From Bradyrhizobium sp. ISRA430 (lineage in GTDB: Bacteria > Pseudomonadota > Alphaproteobacteria > Rhizobiales > Xanthobacteraceae): 64,000 nt of DNA. The DNA lies in the NCBI RefSeq assembly GCF_029909975.1, contig NZ_CP094516.1:3100001-3164000 (forward strand), given 5' to 3'. The translations under genes and the position numbers were made by a program. Positions 38,587 to 47,641 of the stretch are shown in pieces; the stretch's first letter is position 1, and each line of letters begins with the position of its first letter. The notes beneath the pieces were generated by a model, which saw only the letters and a list, made by a program, of their open reading frames with translations, made no database searches and was not told the origin of the DNA.

Positions 38587-40389
38587 ATGAGTGAGTTGCC
38601 GAATTTTCCCGCGGTAGACGCTGATGTCTCCGGCGTGACTCGGCGTGAAGGCGCCGAGGTAACGGCTGAGGACGTGCGTGCGGAGCTTGAGCGAATTTGC
38701 TCGAGTCCGCGCTTTCAGGCGAGCGAGAGGCGACGTCAGTTTTTGCGCTTCGTCGTGGGCGAAACGCTTGCCGGCCGTGCAGAGAGCCTGAAGGGCTTTA
38801 CAATTGCCTTGGCCGTGTTCGGCCGCGACGAGTCCTTCGATCCTCAAGCAGACCCTGTGGTTCGCCTCGAAGCGAGACGGCTGCGACGCGATCTCGACAG
38901 CTATTACATGGATGCCGGCCAGAAGGACGCAGTCCGCATCTCAATTCCGAAGGGATCATACGTCCCCACTTTTGAGTGGTATAACGCACCCGCCGCTCCG
39001 ATCGAACGCGAGCCTAGTTTTCACGAAACTCCAGCTCAGCCTGCGGGAGGTGCAAAGCCGGCGAGCCCAACACCGGGCATTCGTGCCTGGCCAATCGTCG
39101 CAACCATTGCCGCCATGCTCGCACTAGGCGCGGTGTTGTGGGGCTTATCCTACGTGCCGGCACATTTCCGTTCGGGCTCGCCGAAGGAGCCTGCCCTTCT
39201 GGTCATGCCATTCGAGTCATTGAGCCCGGGAGAGAGTGCTCGCTACCTTGCTGTTGGACTAAGCCAGGAGCTGACCAGCAATCTATTCCGATTTCCGAGC
39301 ATTCGACTCTATACCTTCCCGCCAGGCTCCAACCAGGACAAGAGCGTCGCCGCGACGGAGCTGGGACGCAATCTTGGCGCTTCATACATTGTGAATGGAG
39401 GCGTTCAGACAGATGCCGAACAAGTTCGCGTCATGACGACTCTGTCGAATGCGGCAACCGGCCAGATCGTGTGGACCCGGACTGATACGCGACCGTCCGA
39501 TCCGCAATCGCTCATAGGCGTTCAAAAAGATCTCGCGAGCGAGATTGCGACCGTGATCGGTCAGCCCTACGGCATAGTCAATCGCGATATCGCCAGTAGC
39601 CCGTCTGCACCCAACGTATCGAACATGGAAAGTTACCTGTGCGTCTTGCGCGGGTACGGGTACCGCCGCAGCTTTGCGAGAGCGGAGTTCGAGCCCGTCT
39701 TGCGGTGTCTCGAACAGACCGTTCAGCGGGATCCGGAGTACAGTGATGCATGGGCGATGCTCGGTTGGCTGCATGTCGACGCTGGACGCCTCGGATATAC
39801 CGGCGACGGCAACCGGCAAACCGAATATGCGCGGTCGCTCGAGGCGACGTCTCGCGCGGTCGCCATTCAACCGAACAACGCTATGGCTCTGAAGGCTCGG
39901 GCAAGCGCCTATTTCTACACAGGACGCTACGCCGAAAGCGAGGATCTGACGCGTCAAGCGGCGGCTCTCAATCCCAACGACCCCGAGGTCCTGGCCCAGC
40001 TCGGCTGGCGGCTTGCTGTGCGGGGGAATTTCGAAGAGGGCATCCCCATTCTCAAGCGTGCGATCGAGCGTACTTTGAGTCCTCCAGGCTGGTATTTTCA
40101 TTTGATCGCCATCGATCTGTATCTGAAGGGCGACTATTCGCAGATGCTCAGAGTTGCCGAACGCTCCGCGATGGACGATCCCGGCTTCAGTCAATTCTTG
40201 CTTGCGGTAGCGAATGCAGAGCTCGGAGACCGCAAGGCCACCCGGCGCGCGTTGGACAAGATGTCTCAGTATGAGCCCGTGGGGCGCGATCCCAAGGGAT
40301 TCCTGCAGCGGCACGGCGCGACTGACCCGCTCGTCAAGACGCTCATGGTCGGCCTGGAGAAGGCGCGTGCGCTAGCCGTAATGAAATGA
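38587..40389 (+). CDS. CadC-like membrane-bound TPR regulator
   Basis: A 600-residue protein. Residues 30-130 form a winged-helix-like domain (RRRQFLRFVVGETLAGRAE and DPVVRLEARRLRRDL), common in alphaproteobacterial TPR regulators. One membrane helix lies at 168-190 (PIVATIAAMLALGAVLWGL). Residues 200-330 resemble TolB/FlgO-like domains (LLVMPFESLSPGESARYLAVGL), and TPR motifs fill 360-560 (AIQPNNAMALKARA, NPNDPEVLAQLGW). Topology places the DNA-binding part in the cytoplasm and the TPRs in the periplasm. It lies 16 bases before the octaheme cytochrome gene, probably in the same transcript, so it may sense a partner or substrate of that protein. DNA targets are unknown. Confidence 0.8.
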   Translation: MSELPNFPAVDADVSGVTRREGAEVTAEDVRAELERICSSPRFQASERRRQFLRFVVGETLAGRAESLKGFTIALAVFGRDESFDPQADPVVRLEARRLRRDLDSYYMDAGQKDAVRISIPKGSYVPTFEWYNAPAAPIEREPSFHETPAQPAGGAKPASPTPGIRAWPIVATIAAMLALGAVLWGLSYVPAHFRSGSPKEPALLVMPFESLSPGESARYLAVGLSQELTSNLFRFPSIRLYTFPPGSNQDKSVAATELGRNLGASYIVNGGVQTDAEQVRVMTTLSNAATGQIVWTRTDTRPSDPQSLIGVQKDLASEIATVIGQPYGIVNRDIASSPSAPNVSNMESYLCVLRGYGYRRSFARAEFEPVLRCLEQTVQRDPEYSDAWAMLGWLHVDAGRLGYTGDGNRQTEYARSLEATSRAVAIQPNNAMALKARASAYFYTGRYAESEDLTRQAAALNPNDPEVLAQLGWRLAVRGNFEEGIPILKRAIERTLSPPGWYFHLIAIDLYLKGDYSQMLRVAERSAMDDPGFSQFLLAVANAELGDRKATRRALDKMSQYEPVGRDPKGFLQRHGATDPLVKTLMVGLEKARALAVMK

Positions 40390-40405
40390 AGGGCCAGGCG
40401 GTTCG

Positions 40406-42943
40406 TTGACATTCTCACTCGCGCCTTGTGAAATCCGGAGCGTCCGGCGCAGCGCCAAAATTGCAGTGCACTCGGGGGAAGCAGATTTGCCAAAATCCAA
40501 ATCGGTCTCCGGTCGATCGCGTAAGCGCCCCAGACACGGCAGCGAGGAGAGCCGCGTGGCGCCGGGTCGAACGCTGCTCGATCGCCGCTGGGGCATCATC
40601 GCCCTGATCAGCGTTGTCCTGATTGTCGGAGGCGCCGTGTTTTGGCTGTCCGTCGCCGGTTCGTCCTTCGACCAGACGGCAGCCAAGGCGCCGCCTGCCG
40701 TCGCTAATTATGTTGGCAGCCAATCCTGCGCCGTTTGCCATCCGACCGAGACGGGCCTTTGGCAGCAATCGCAGCACAAGCTGGCGATGGCACATGCAAC
40801 CGAAGCGACCGTTCTCGGCGACTTCAACGGCGTGACATTTGAACATTTTGGCGTGCGTAGCCGCTTTTTCCGCAAGGACGGCAAGTTCTTCGTCGAAACT
40901 GACGGGCCCGACGGAAACCTGGCCGAGTACGAAATCAAATACACATTCGGCGTCGATCCCCTTCAGCAATACCTGATCGAATTTCCCGACGGACGCCTGC
41001 AGGCGCTATCGATCGCGTGGGATGCGCGCCCCAAGGAAAAGGGAGGACAGCGCTGGTTTCATCTCTATCCCAACGAAAAGATCGATCACACGGACCCGCT
41101 TCACTGGACCCGGTTGAACCAAAACTGGAACTTCATGTGCAGCGAATGCCATTCCACCGGCGTTCGGAAGAACTACGATGCGTCCAAGGATCGGTTCAAC
41201 ACCACGTGGGCCGAGATAAGTGTGGGCTGCGAGACATGCCATGGACAGGGTTCGAACCATGTTGCCTGGGCCGCATCGCAGAAGAAGCTTTGGCCGTTCG
41301 GCAAATCGGACAGCGAGACGATGGGTCTTCTGGTCCGCTTTTCGGAGCGGTTGAACGCGTCCTGGTCGCTCGAAAAAGCTTCTTCCACGGCATCGCGCAA
41401 CCCGCCGCCCGCAACGCTGCGAACGGAAGTCGAAACCTGCGGCCTCTGTCATGCCAGGCGGAGCCAGATCTCCGAAGACTGGATTCCCGGCCAGTGGCTA
41501 TCCGAGACACATTTGGTTCTGCCTCTGTCGAGGGGTCTCTACCACGCCGACGGCCAAATGCTGGACGAGGTCTACAACTACGAATCATTCAAGCAGAGCA
41601 AGATGTTCGCCGCCGGCGTAACCTGCAGCAATTGTCACGACCCCCACAGCGGCAAAACGCGGCTGGCAGGAGACGGCGTTTGCCTGCAATGCCACGCCCC
41701 CGAGAAATTCGCCGCCGTATCCCATCACCATCATGCCGAAGCAAATCCCCCGCCGGCCTGCGCGTCGTGCCACATGCCCGTCCACACCTACATGGTCGTG
41801 GATTCCCGGCATGACCACAGCTTCCGTGTGCCCCGCCCTGACCTTTCCGTTCAGCTCGGCACCCCCAACGCCTGTAACGATTGCCATACAGACAAGACAG
41901 CGGAATGGGCAGCGGCCGCGATCGAGAAGTGGCACGGACCCGAGCGCAAGGGATTCCAAACCTACGGCCCGGCCTTCCACGCTGCCTGGACCGATGGCAC
42001 CAACCCTGCGGCCTTGCTTGCCCATATTGCGGGCGACCAGCACAATCCCGGTTTCGCCCGCGCCGGGGCTCTCGCGGAGTTGAACGCTTATTTGTCTGCG
42101 GAAACAGTCAAGATCGCGAGTACGGCCCTTGGCGACTCCGACCCAATGGTTCGCATTGGTGCGCTCGACATGCTCGACGGCATGCCTCTACAACAGCTCT
42201 GGCCTATCGCCGGAAAGGCGCTTGCGGATCCGGTGCGAGGCGTCCGTATTCGCGCCGTTTCCCTGCTGGCGGGATTACCCGCCTCCTCGCAGCCGCCGGA
42301 GTATCGTGCACCATATGAGAAGGCTGTGGCGGAATTCACGGAAGCGCAAAGGCTGAACGCCGATCGTCCGGAAGGACGGACCAACCTTGGAAATCTTTTC
42401 GCGCGCGAAGGCCAATTGGATCGTGCCGAAGCAGAATACGTCGCAGCATTGCGCCTTAGCGGCGAGTATGTTCCGGCGACCATCAATCTCGCGGACCTCT
42501 ATGCACGACAGAAGCGCGAGGATCGTGTTGAAGCCGTTTTGCGCAAGTCAATCGAGCAAGTTCCGCGGAATGCCGCCCTTCATCATGCGCTTGGCCTCTC
42601 ATTTGTCCGTTCGCGACATCAGCAGGACGCATTGGAGGAGTTGCGCCTGGCCAGTGAACTCCAACCAGCCCAGGCGCGCTATGCATATGTCTATGCGGTC
42701 GCACTCAATTCGGCAGGTCGGGTTTCCGACGCGATACGGCAACTCGAAGAAAACGTCGCCCGTCACCCTTCGCATCGCGAGACTTTGGCCGCGCTGGTGA
42801 CGATCAATCAGCGGGCCGGCGATCTGCCAAGCGCCCTGAAATACGCCGAGCAACTAGCGAAAATCATCCCGGACGATCCCAACATCACGCGCCTGGTCAA
42901 GGAATTGAGGGAGGCCGTCGCTAAGGCTCCGCGCCCAAATTGA
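40406..42943 (+). CDS. Octaheme c-type cytochrome with TPR domain
   Basis: Predicted 845-residue periplasmic redox protein anchored by one N-terminal helix (WGIIALISVVLIVGGAVFWLSV). Eight CxxCH haem sites occur between residues about 108 and 494: CAVCH, CSECH, CETCH, CGLCH, CSNCH, CLQCH, CASCH and CNDCH. These are in the cytochrome c554/multihaem style. A HEAT-like part and TPRs (residues 640-840) follow. The start is uncertain: TTG 40406 is the outer limit, and TTG 40487 after GGGGGAA is a good alternative. The electron partner and substrate are unknown. Related TPR-multihaem proteins are widespread and mostly uncharacterised. Maturation needs the Ccm system from elsewhere. Confidence 0.85.
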   Translation: MTFSLAPCEIRSVRRSAKIAVHSGEADLPKSKSVSGRSRKRPRHGSEESRVAPGRTLLDRRWGIIALISVVLIVGGAVFWLSVAGSSFDQTAAKAPPAVANYVGSQSCAVCHPTETGLWQQSQHKLAMAHATEATVLGDFNGVTFEHFGVRSRFFRKDGKFFVETDGPDGNLAEYEIKYTFGVDPLQQYLIEFPDGRLQALSIAWDARPKEKGGQRWFHLYPNEKIDHTDPLHWTRLNQNWNFMCSECHSTGVRKNYDASKDRFNTTWAEISVGCETCHGQGSNHVAWAASQKKLWPFGKSDSETMGLLVRFSERLNASWSLEKASSTASRNPPPATLRTEVETCGLCHARRSQISEDWIPGQWLSETHLVLPLSRGLYHADGQMLDEVYNYESFKQSKMFAAGVTCSNCHDPHSGKTRLAGDGVCLQCHAPEKFAAVSHHHHAEANPPPACASCHMPVHTYMVVDSRHDHSFRVPRPDLSVQLGTPNACNDCHTDKTAEWAAAAIEKWHGPERKGFQTYGPAFHAAWTDGTNPAALLAHIAGDQHNPGFARAGALAELNAYLSAETVKIASTALGDSDPMVRIGALDMLDGMPLQQLWPIAGKALADPVRGVRIRAVSLLAGLPASSQPPEYRAPYEKAVAEFTEAQRLNADRPEGRTNLGNLFAREGQLDRAEAEYVAALRLSGEYVPATINLADLYARQKREDRVEAVLRKSIEQVPRNAALHHALGLSFVRSRHQQDALEELRLASELQPAQARYAYVYAVALNSAGRVSDAIRQLEENVARHPSHRETLAALVTINQRAGDLPSALKYAEQLAKIIPDDPNITRLVKELREAVAKAPRPN

Positions 42944-43101
42944 AAGGCCGGCAATTCGCGGCGAAGATGACGTCGCGGCAACGCTTGCTCCGGAATGCTG
43001 CCTGGTCGTTGTGACGAATTGCGAGAAGCCGGCCCTTCGAAAGCCATCGATCAATTGAGCACGCCACAGCGGCACTTTGGCGCACAGGCCAACCAGACGA
43101 T

Positions 43102-43137
43102 CCAAAAAACAAAGGCCGGCTGTGACAGCCGGCCTTT
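43102..43137 (-). terminator. Terminator of the Omp25-like gene
   Basis: AAAGGCCGGCTGT (43111-43123) and its perfect complement (43125-43137) form the stem. On the minus strand GTTTTTTGG follows. It lies 22 bases after the stop codon of the barrel gene and could also stop readthrough of the cytochrome transcript from the other side. Confidence 0.85.
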
Positions 43138-43159
43138 GCATGCATCGGGTGATCGGAAA

Positions 43160-43927
43160 TCAGTATCGGGCTGCCACCGGAGCACCAACACCGCCCCAAC
43201 CGAAGCGATAGTTCAGACGGAGCGTAACCATGTCGATGTCCTGGTCGACACGATTGATCGCTCCCGCGACAATCGGATTGACCACGGAGAACGAGTTGTT
43301 GTTATGCCCCATGAACAGGTGATCGTATTCGACGCCAACCGACCAGTTCGGCGTAAAGCCGTATTCGAAGCCGACACCGACGGTCGCACCCCACCGCGTC
43401 GAGTCGGCCGATGCGAGCGTCGTGCCTGTGGCGGTGTCCAGAATGCTAAAGGTGTTGCCGGTGACCGCAGCACCGCCCTTGACGTAGAGCAACGCGGCAT
43501 TCCAGGCATAACCAATCTGCCCGGTGAAAAGGCCGATGCCGTCGGTTTTCACGCGCGTCGAGAAGGCAGGATTGATCAGGCTGACCCGCGTCCGGTTGAG
43601 ATCCGCCCAGTCGCCCTGAGCTTCGAGACCGAAGACCCAACCAGCGGACTGCCACCGATAGCCGACCTGGCCACCGATCACGCCGCCTGAACGATCGCTA
43701 CATGCATCGGCGACGATCGCACCACCGGCAGTGAGGAAATCCCAGCAATTGTGGCTGTTTGCCCAACCGCCGTTGGCGCCGATGTAGAAACCTGTCCAGT
43801 CATACACCGCGACCACCGGAGCGGGCGGAGCCTTGGTGTACGGCCGTGCGGCCAGATCGGCAGCGCTTGCGGGAGCCGACATCCCGATTGCCAAGGCGCC
43901 AATCGCGCCGACAAAGATTTTCTTCAT
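43160..43927 (-). CDS. Outer-membrane beta-barrel protein (Omp25/Omp31-like)
   Basis: Eight-stranded-barrel type protein of 255 residues. The signal peptide MKKIFVGAIGALAIGMSAPA (cut after ASA) leads to the proline-rich ADLAARPYTKAPPAP. Next comes the family start YDWTGFYIGANGGWA, and the last strands are VTLRLNYRFGWG. This is the layout of Brucella/rhizobial Omp25-Omp31 proteins, which tie the envelope together and are surface exposed. The open frame extends to 44137, but homology and the signal peptide begin at ATG 43927. A terminator follows. Confidence 0.9.
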   Translation of the reverse strand: MKKIFVGAIGALAIGMSAPASAADLAARPYTKAPPAPVVAVYDWTGFYIGANGGWANSHNCWDFLTAGGAIVADACSDRSGGVIGGQVGYRWQSAGWVFGLEAQGDWADLNRTRVSLINPAFSTRVKTDGIGLFTGQIGYAWNAALLYVKGGAAVTGNTFSILDTATGTTLASADSTRWGATVGVGFEYGFTPNWSVGVEYDHLFMGHNNNSFSVVNPIVAGAINRVDQDIDMVTLRLNYRFGWGGVGAPVAARY

Positions 43928-44321
43928 CTCGCAGTATCCCTTCCGTTTTTGCTTTGCCGAAATGAGTCGCACCCCCAATCGCAACCTCCGCGAACATTTG
44001 TACCTGAATACGCTGTAGAGAGATGTCTCCGGGCCGCCACAGTCGGGCAAATTCGGAACGCCACGAAGCTCAGGCGAGGTGCTGGTGTGCCACGAACCGA
44101 TCGACATGGAGGCGCCTCCGCCGGGCAGCGCTTTCATCGACAGGCCATTGATACATCGAAAGGATTTTCAGCTTGGTCACTGCTCTCCGCGGTGATCGCG
44201 GCTCAGCCGTGTCGGCCGCCCTAACCTAGCGCGATCCCTGCACGGCGGATTTTCTGGGAGCTCGGCGCTCGATCCAGGCATACCGCCGGGCAGCCGCACC
44301 CGAACGCGCAATGCTGGACAC
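43928..44321. other. Intergenic, nothing recognised
   Basis: About 390 bases upstream of both the Omp25-like gene and the AraC remnant. Open frames extend into it but show no family resemblance and no ribosome site. Confidence 0.45.
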
Positions 44322-44840
44322 CCCTTCCCCCGCCTCGAGCAGGGGCACCACAGCGACTTCTTCGGCTCACTCCCGCATTTTCGCGGCTCGTTTGACGGCC
44401 TGGTCCTGAGACCGCGCGATCTGAGCGCGCCGATTTCGACGGCCGACCCGACGATGGCATTCTATGTCCGGCGCTATCTTGACGAGGTCGTTGCGCGGCC
44501 TGCCGTCATGATGGATGCCACTGTTCGCCAACTGATTTTCACGCTGCTCCCATCGGGTCGCTGCACCAGCGAGTTGGTGTCGCGTCATTTAGGGATCGAT
44601 CGCCGCACTCTGACCCGGCGGCTGGCCGCGCGCGGTGCAACCTTCTCTGACATTCTCGCTGCTGTTCGCGTCGAACTGGTCCAGCGCCATATCAAGGTAG
44701 AAGGAAGGTCTCTCGCCGAGACTGCCCAACTTCTTGGCTTCTCCGGACTGCCGGCGTTTTCACGATGGTTTACGACGAACTTCGGTATGTCTGCATCGCA
44801 TTGGCGTGCGGAGGATTCGGGACGAGGGCACAGGCCCTGA
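44322..44840 (+). pseudogene. AraC-family regulator remnant
   Basis: The open frame reads HHSDFFGSLPHFRGSFDGLV from about 44346, which fits the end of the arabinose-binding-like domain of AraC/GlxA-type proteins. It continues into a complete HTH_18 domain (LVSRHLGIDRRTLTRRLAARG and AQLLGFSGLPAFSRWFTTNFG). A normal member has about 330 residues; here roughly the first 160 are missing, with no start codon and ribosome site at the break. The first in-frame ATG (44454) would give only a 128-residue DNA-binding part. I regard it as a decayed gene, though expression of the free DNA-binding domain cannot be excluded. Confidence 0.6.
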
Positions 44841-45016
44841 GCCGTACGCAGGCGTATGAACGATGGACAACGCTATCCAACTACTCTCCGAATGTTGCTG
44901 AGCAACTCCAAATCGCGGAGGCGCAACACACGATTCTTGCCGCGTGCTCTCCGCGCGAAGTTGTGTCGAGCGGAGGGCGCGCCGGTTGGATGCGGGATGT
45001 CTCGTCGTAGGCTGCT

Positions 45017-46399
45017 TCAGATCGATGAGGCGGAGACACCAGGCCGAAATGCGGGCTGCTCGTCGGTCTCGATCTCAATAGTTGCAGGCTTGGCGCTGGC
45101 TGACCCATTGAGCTCATTGTGGAGGCGTGCAAGATCGCACTCTCCCTCCCAGATTGCGATCGCAATGCAAGCGACTGCATTGCTCACCAGGCTGGTCAGC
45201 GCACGCGCTTCCGACAGGAAGCGATCGATGCCTGCAATGATGACGACGCCAGCGACCGGCAAGGTGTCCGGCATGGCCGCAAGTGTCGCCACCAGCGCCG
45301 CAAAGCCGCTTCCCGTGACGCCGGCGGCTCCCTTCGAGGTAAGCAGCATCACGAAGATCATCGACATGATCTGCCAATTCGAGAGGTGGACATCCATAGC
45401 CTGCGCCAGAAACAGCGAGGCGAGCGTCAGGTAGATTGCCGTGCCATCCAGGTTGAATGAATAACCGAGCGGCAGCGTCAATCCGACTGACCCCTTGCTG
45501 CAACCGAGCCGCTCCAGCTTGTACAGGAGCGCCGGCAGCACGGGCTCGGTGGAGGAGGTGCCGAGTACGACCAGCAGCTCCTCGCGGATGTAGCGCAGCA
45601 GCTTGAACAGGCTGAGGCCATTGATGCGGGCGAGCAACCACAGCGCTCCAAAAACGAAAATCCCGCAAGCCACGTAGAGCGTCAGAATCAGCAGGCCAAG
45701 ATTTCCGATGGTGCGAATGCCGTTCTTTGCGACGATGAACGCGATGGCGCCAAATGCACCAAGAGGCGCCAGCTTCATCAGGAAACTGAAGGCAGCGAAC
45801 AGCGCCCTGGAGAATGATTCGAGGCCGCGCAGAAACGGTTCTCCCGCGCCCCCGATCTTGCGGAGCCCAAAGCCAGTGATGATCGCAATGAACAGTACGG
45901 GGAGCACCTCGCCTTCTGCAAACGGAGTGAAGAAGCTGCGCGGGATGACATGCAACAGCATCTCGACGGCGTCGAGCTTCTTCGCTGATCTTGCGTACCG
46001 TGCGGCCTCCGTCGGATCGATCGCGTGAACGTCAATGTGCAGACCTACGCCCGGCTGCAGCGCTTCGACCGAGATCAGGCCGACGAACAGCGCAACCGCC
46101 GTCAACACGTAAAACAGTGCCATGGCCTTCAGCAACGTCGAACCGACACTTCGTTCGCGCCCAATGCCGGCAATACCGAGCACGATCGTGCAGAACACGA
46201 CCGGCACGATCATCATTTTGACGACCTTGACGAAACCATCTCCGAGCGGCTTCACGAGGACTCCGGCCTCTGGAACGAAGTGCCCCAGCAGAATGCCGCC
46301 GGTCACCCCCACGAGCACCTGGAAGTAGAGCGTCTGATAGAATCTGTTGGACTTATCCCTTCCATCTGTCGCTGCACGAGCTACCTGCATGGTCTGCAT
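45017..46399 (-). CDS. Dicarboxylate:cation symporter (DctA type)
   Basis: Inner-membrane secondary transporter of the DAACS family, 460 residues, with eight membrane helices plus re-entrant loops. Diagnostic blocks are KMMIVPVVFCTIVLGIAG, the serine-rich loop VVLGTSSTEPVLP and the substrate-site run LPLGYSFNLDGTAIYLTLAS. ATG 46399 has GGGAGG five bases upstream; the TTG at 46411 lies inside that site. It follows the oxalomesaconate tautomerase-like gene by 54 bases on the same strand, so it probably imports the acid that the enzyme handles. It shares family and about 40% of motifs by eye with the symporter at 55545. Confidence 0.9.
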   Translation of the reverse strand: MQTMQVARAATDGRDKSNRFYQTLYFQVLVGVTGGILLGHFVPEAGVLVKPLGDGFVKVVKMMIVPVVFCTIVLGIAGIGRERSVGSTLLKAMALFYVLTAVALFVGLISVEALQPGVGLHIDVHAIDPTEAARYARSAKKLDAVEMLLHVIPRSFFTPFAEGEVLPVLFIAIITGFGLRKIGGAGEPFLRGLESFSRALFAAFSFLMKLAPLGAFGAIAFIVAKNGIRTIGNLGLLILTLYVACGIFVFGALWLLARINGLSLFKLLRYIREELLVVLGTSSTEPVLPALLYKLERLGCSKGSVGLTLPLGYSFNLDGTAIYLTLASLFLAQAMDVHLSNWQIMSMIFVMLLTSKGAAGVTGSGFAALVATLAAMPDTLPVAGVVIIAGIDRFLSEARALTSLVSNAVACIAIAIWEGECDLARLHNELNGSASAKPATIEIETDEQPAFRPGVSASSI

Positions 46400-46453
46400 G
46401 TTGCCTCCCAATTTGCATTATTTGTTAGCGAGCGGGCTTTTCGCCCTGTCGGT

Positions 46454-47539
46454 TCAGGCTGCAGCCAGCGGCACGGCGGCCTGCGGGAGGCGGGCAAACA
46501 CTGCGCCTTCGAAGATCCGCCTCGCCGTGCGGACGACTGATACGGTGGGCACCTTCGCTCCTTCGGCCCAGGAGAGTTCGAGCTCCATCTGACCTGACGG
46601 ATGCTCAATCTTGACAGTGGTCGGAAGCCCATTGCTAACAAACGCGTGGGCGACTGAGCCAGGAATGGCGCACGCCGTTGCCAGCGCGACGGCGCCGGTC
46701 ACCGCAAATGTCCTATGACAGGCATGCGGCATGAAGTATCGGGCGGAGACGGTGCCGCCATGTAGCGCCGGCGCAATCAGAACGGGCTTAGGGATGACGA
46801 GCCCGGGTAACAGCCCCATGCGTACGGCGGCCGCACGCCTCACCGCTTCGAGCCGAGTCATGAACGCGCGATCCGCATCAAGTTCGCTCGGCCGCTCCAG
46901 CCCGCTCTTGCCAAGATCTTCCGCCCGCATGATCAGGAGAGGTGTCGCGGCGTCGATGCAGGTGATCGGCACATTCTCCACCACGTCGGTAGCGCTGCCC
47001 GTTGGCAGCAGGAGCCCGGTCTTGGATCCGGCTGCATCAAGGAAAGTGAGATGGATTGGCGCGGCGCCGCCGGGCACGCCGTCGATACTCGTTGCGCCCT
47101 CATAGGTGACGGCGCCTTCGGGCGTCTGCACGGTCGCCGCAACCAGTTTGCCGGTGTTCACATTGTGGATGCGAACCGTCGTGCGCCCGTCCCGAGCACG
47201 TACAAGGCCTTGCTCTATGGCAAAAGGAGCGACTGCCGACAGCATGTTGCCGCAGTTGGGTGAGGTGTCCACCGCGCATTCGGCGACTTTTACCTGGGCA
47301 AACAGGTAGTCGACGTCAGCATCGGGATGCGTCGATGGCCCTACGATGGCAACCTTGCTGGTCAGCGGACTACCACCGCCGATGCCGTCGATCTGCAACT
47401 CATGTCCGGCGCCGAGCGCGGAGATCAGCAGTTGATCGCGTTCGGCGACATTGCTCGGAAGGTCGGTCGCCAGAAAGAACGGTCCTCTCGATGTGCCGCC
47501 ACGCATCAGGACGCAGGGAACGCGAACGGAACGAAGCAT
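46454..47539 (-). CDS. 4-oxalomesaconate tautomerase-like (PrpF family)
   Basis: PrpF-family isomerase of 361 residues. The blocks VPCVLMRGGTSRGPFFLATD, IDGIGGGSPLTSKVAIV, the first catalytic Cys in DTSPNCGNMLSAVAPFAIEQG and the late ACHRTFAVTGAVALA are typical of GalD-like proteins. GalD shifts a double bond in 4-oxalomesaconate in gallate degradation, while PrpF and AcnD-linked members act on aconitates. Because the neighbour is a dicarboxylate symporter and no ring-cleavage genes are present, the substrate may be an imported tricarboxylate such as an aconitate. Start and family are clear; the substrate is not. Divergent from a LysR gene. Confidence 0.8.
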   Translation of the reverse strand: MLRSVRVPCVLMRGGTSRGPFFLATDLPSNVAERDQLLISALGAGHELQIDGIGGGSPLTSKVAIVGPSTHPDADVDYLFAQVKVAECAVDTSPNCGNMLSAVAPFAIEQGLVRARDGRTTVRIHNVNTGKLVAATVQTPEGAVTYEGATSIDGVPGGAAPIHLTFLDAAGSKTGLLLPTGSATDVVENVPITCIDAATPLLIMRAEDLGKSGLERPSELDADRAFMTRLEAVRRAAAVRMGLLPGLVIPKPVLIAPALHGGTVSARYFMPHACHRTFAVTGAVALATACAIPGSVAHAFVSNGLPTTVKIEHPSGQMELELSWAEGAKVPTVSVVRTARRIFEGAVFARLPQAAVPLAAA

Positions 47540-47618
47540 GGCAGCGAAATCCTTCGGCTGGTTTGCGTCTAGACCCTGGCGGAAGACCTCTTTGTTGTGA
47601 AATGCAAAGATTTGGATT

Positions 47619-47641
47619 ATTGATGCGCAATGCGCATCAAT
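47619..47641. promoter_or_regulatory. 23-bp perfect palindrome over the LysR start codon
   Basis: ATTGATGCGCA (47619-47629) and TGCGCATCAAT (47631-47641) flank the single base A47630, which is the first base of the LysR gene's ATG. It lies 80 bases from the start of the divergent tautomerase gene. It is a likely operator, and in RNA it could fold over the start codon. Confidence 0.65.

Noticed and set aside
43928..44137. N-terminal extension of the Omp25-like protein
   Set aside because: The signal peptide and ribosome site mark ATG 43927; the upstream residues show no family match.
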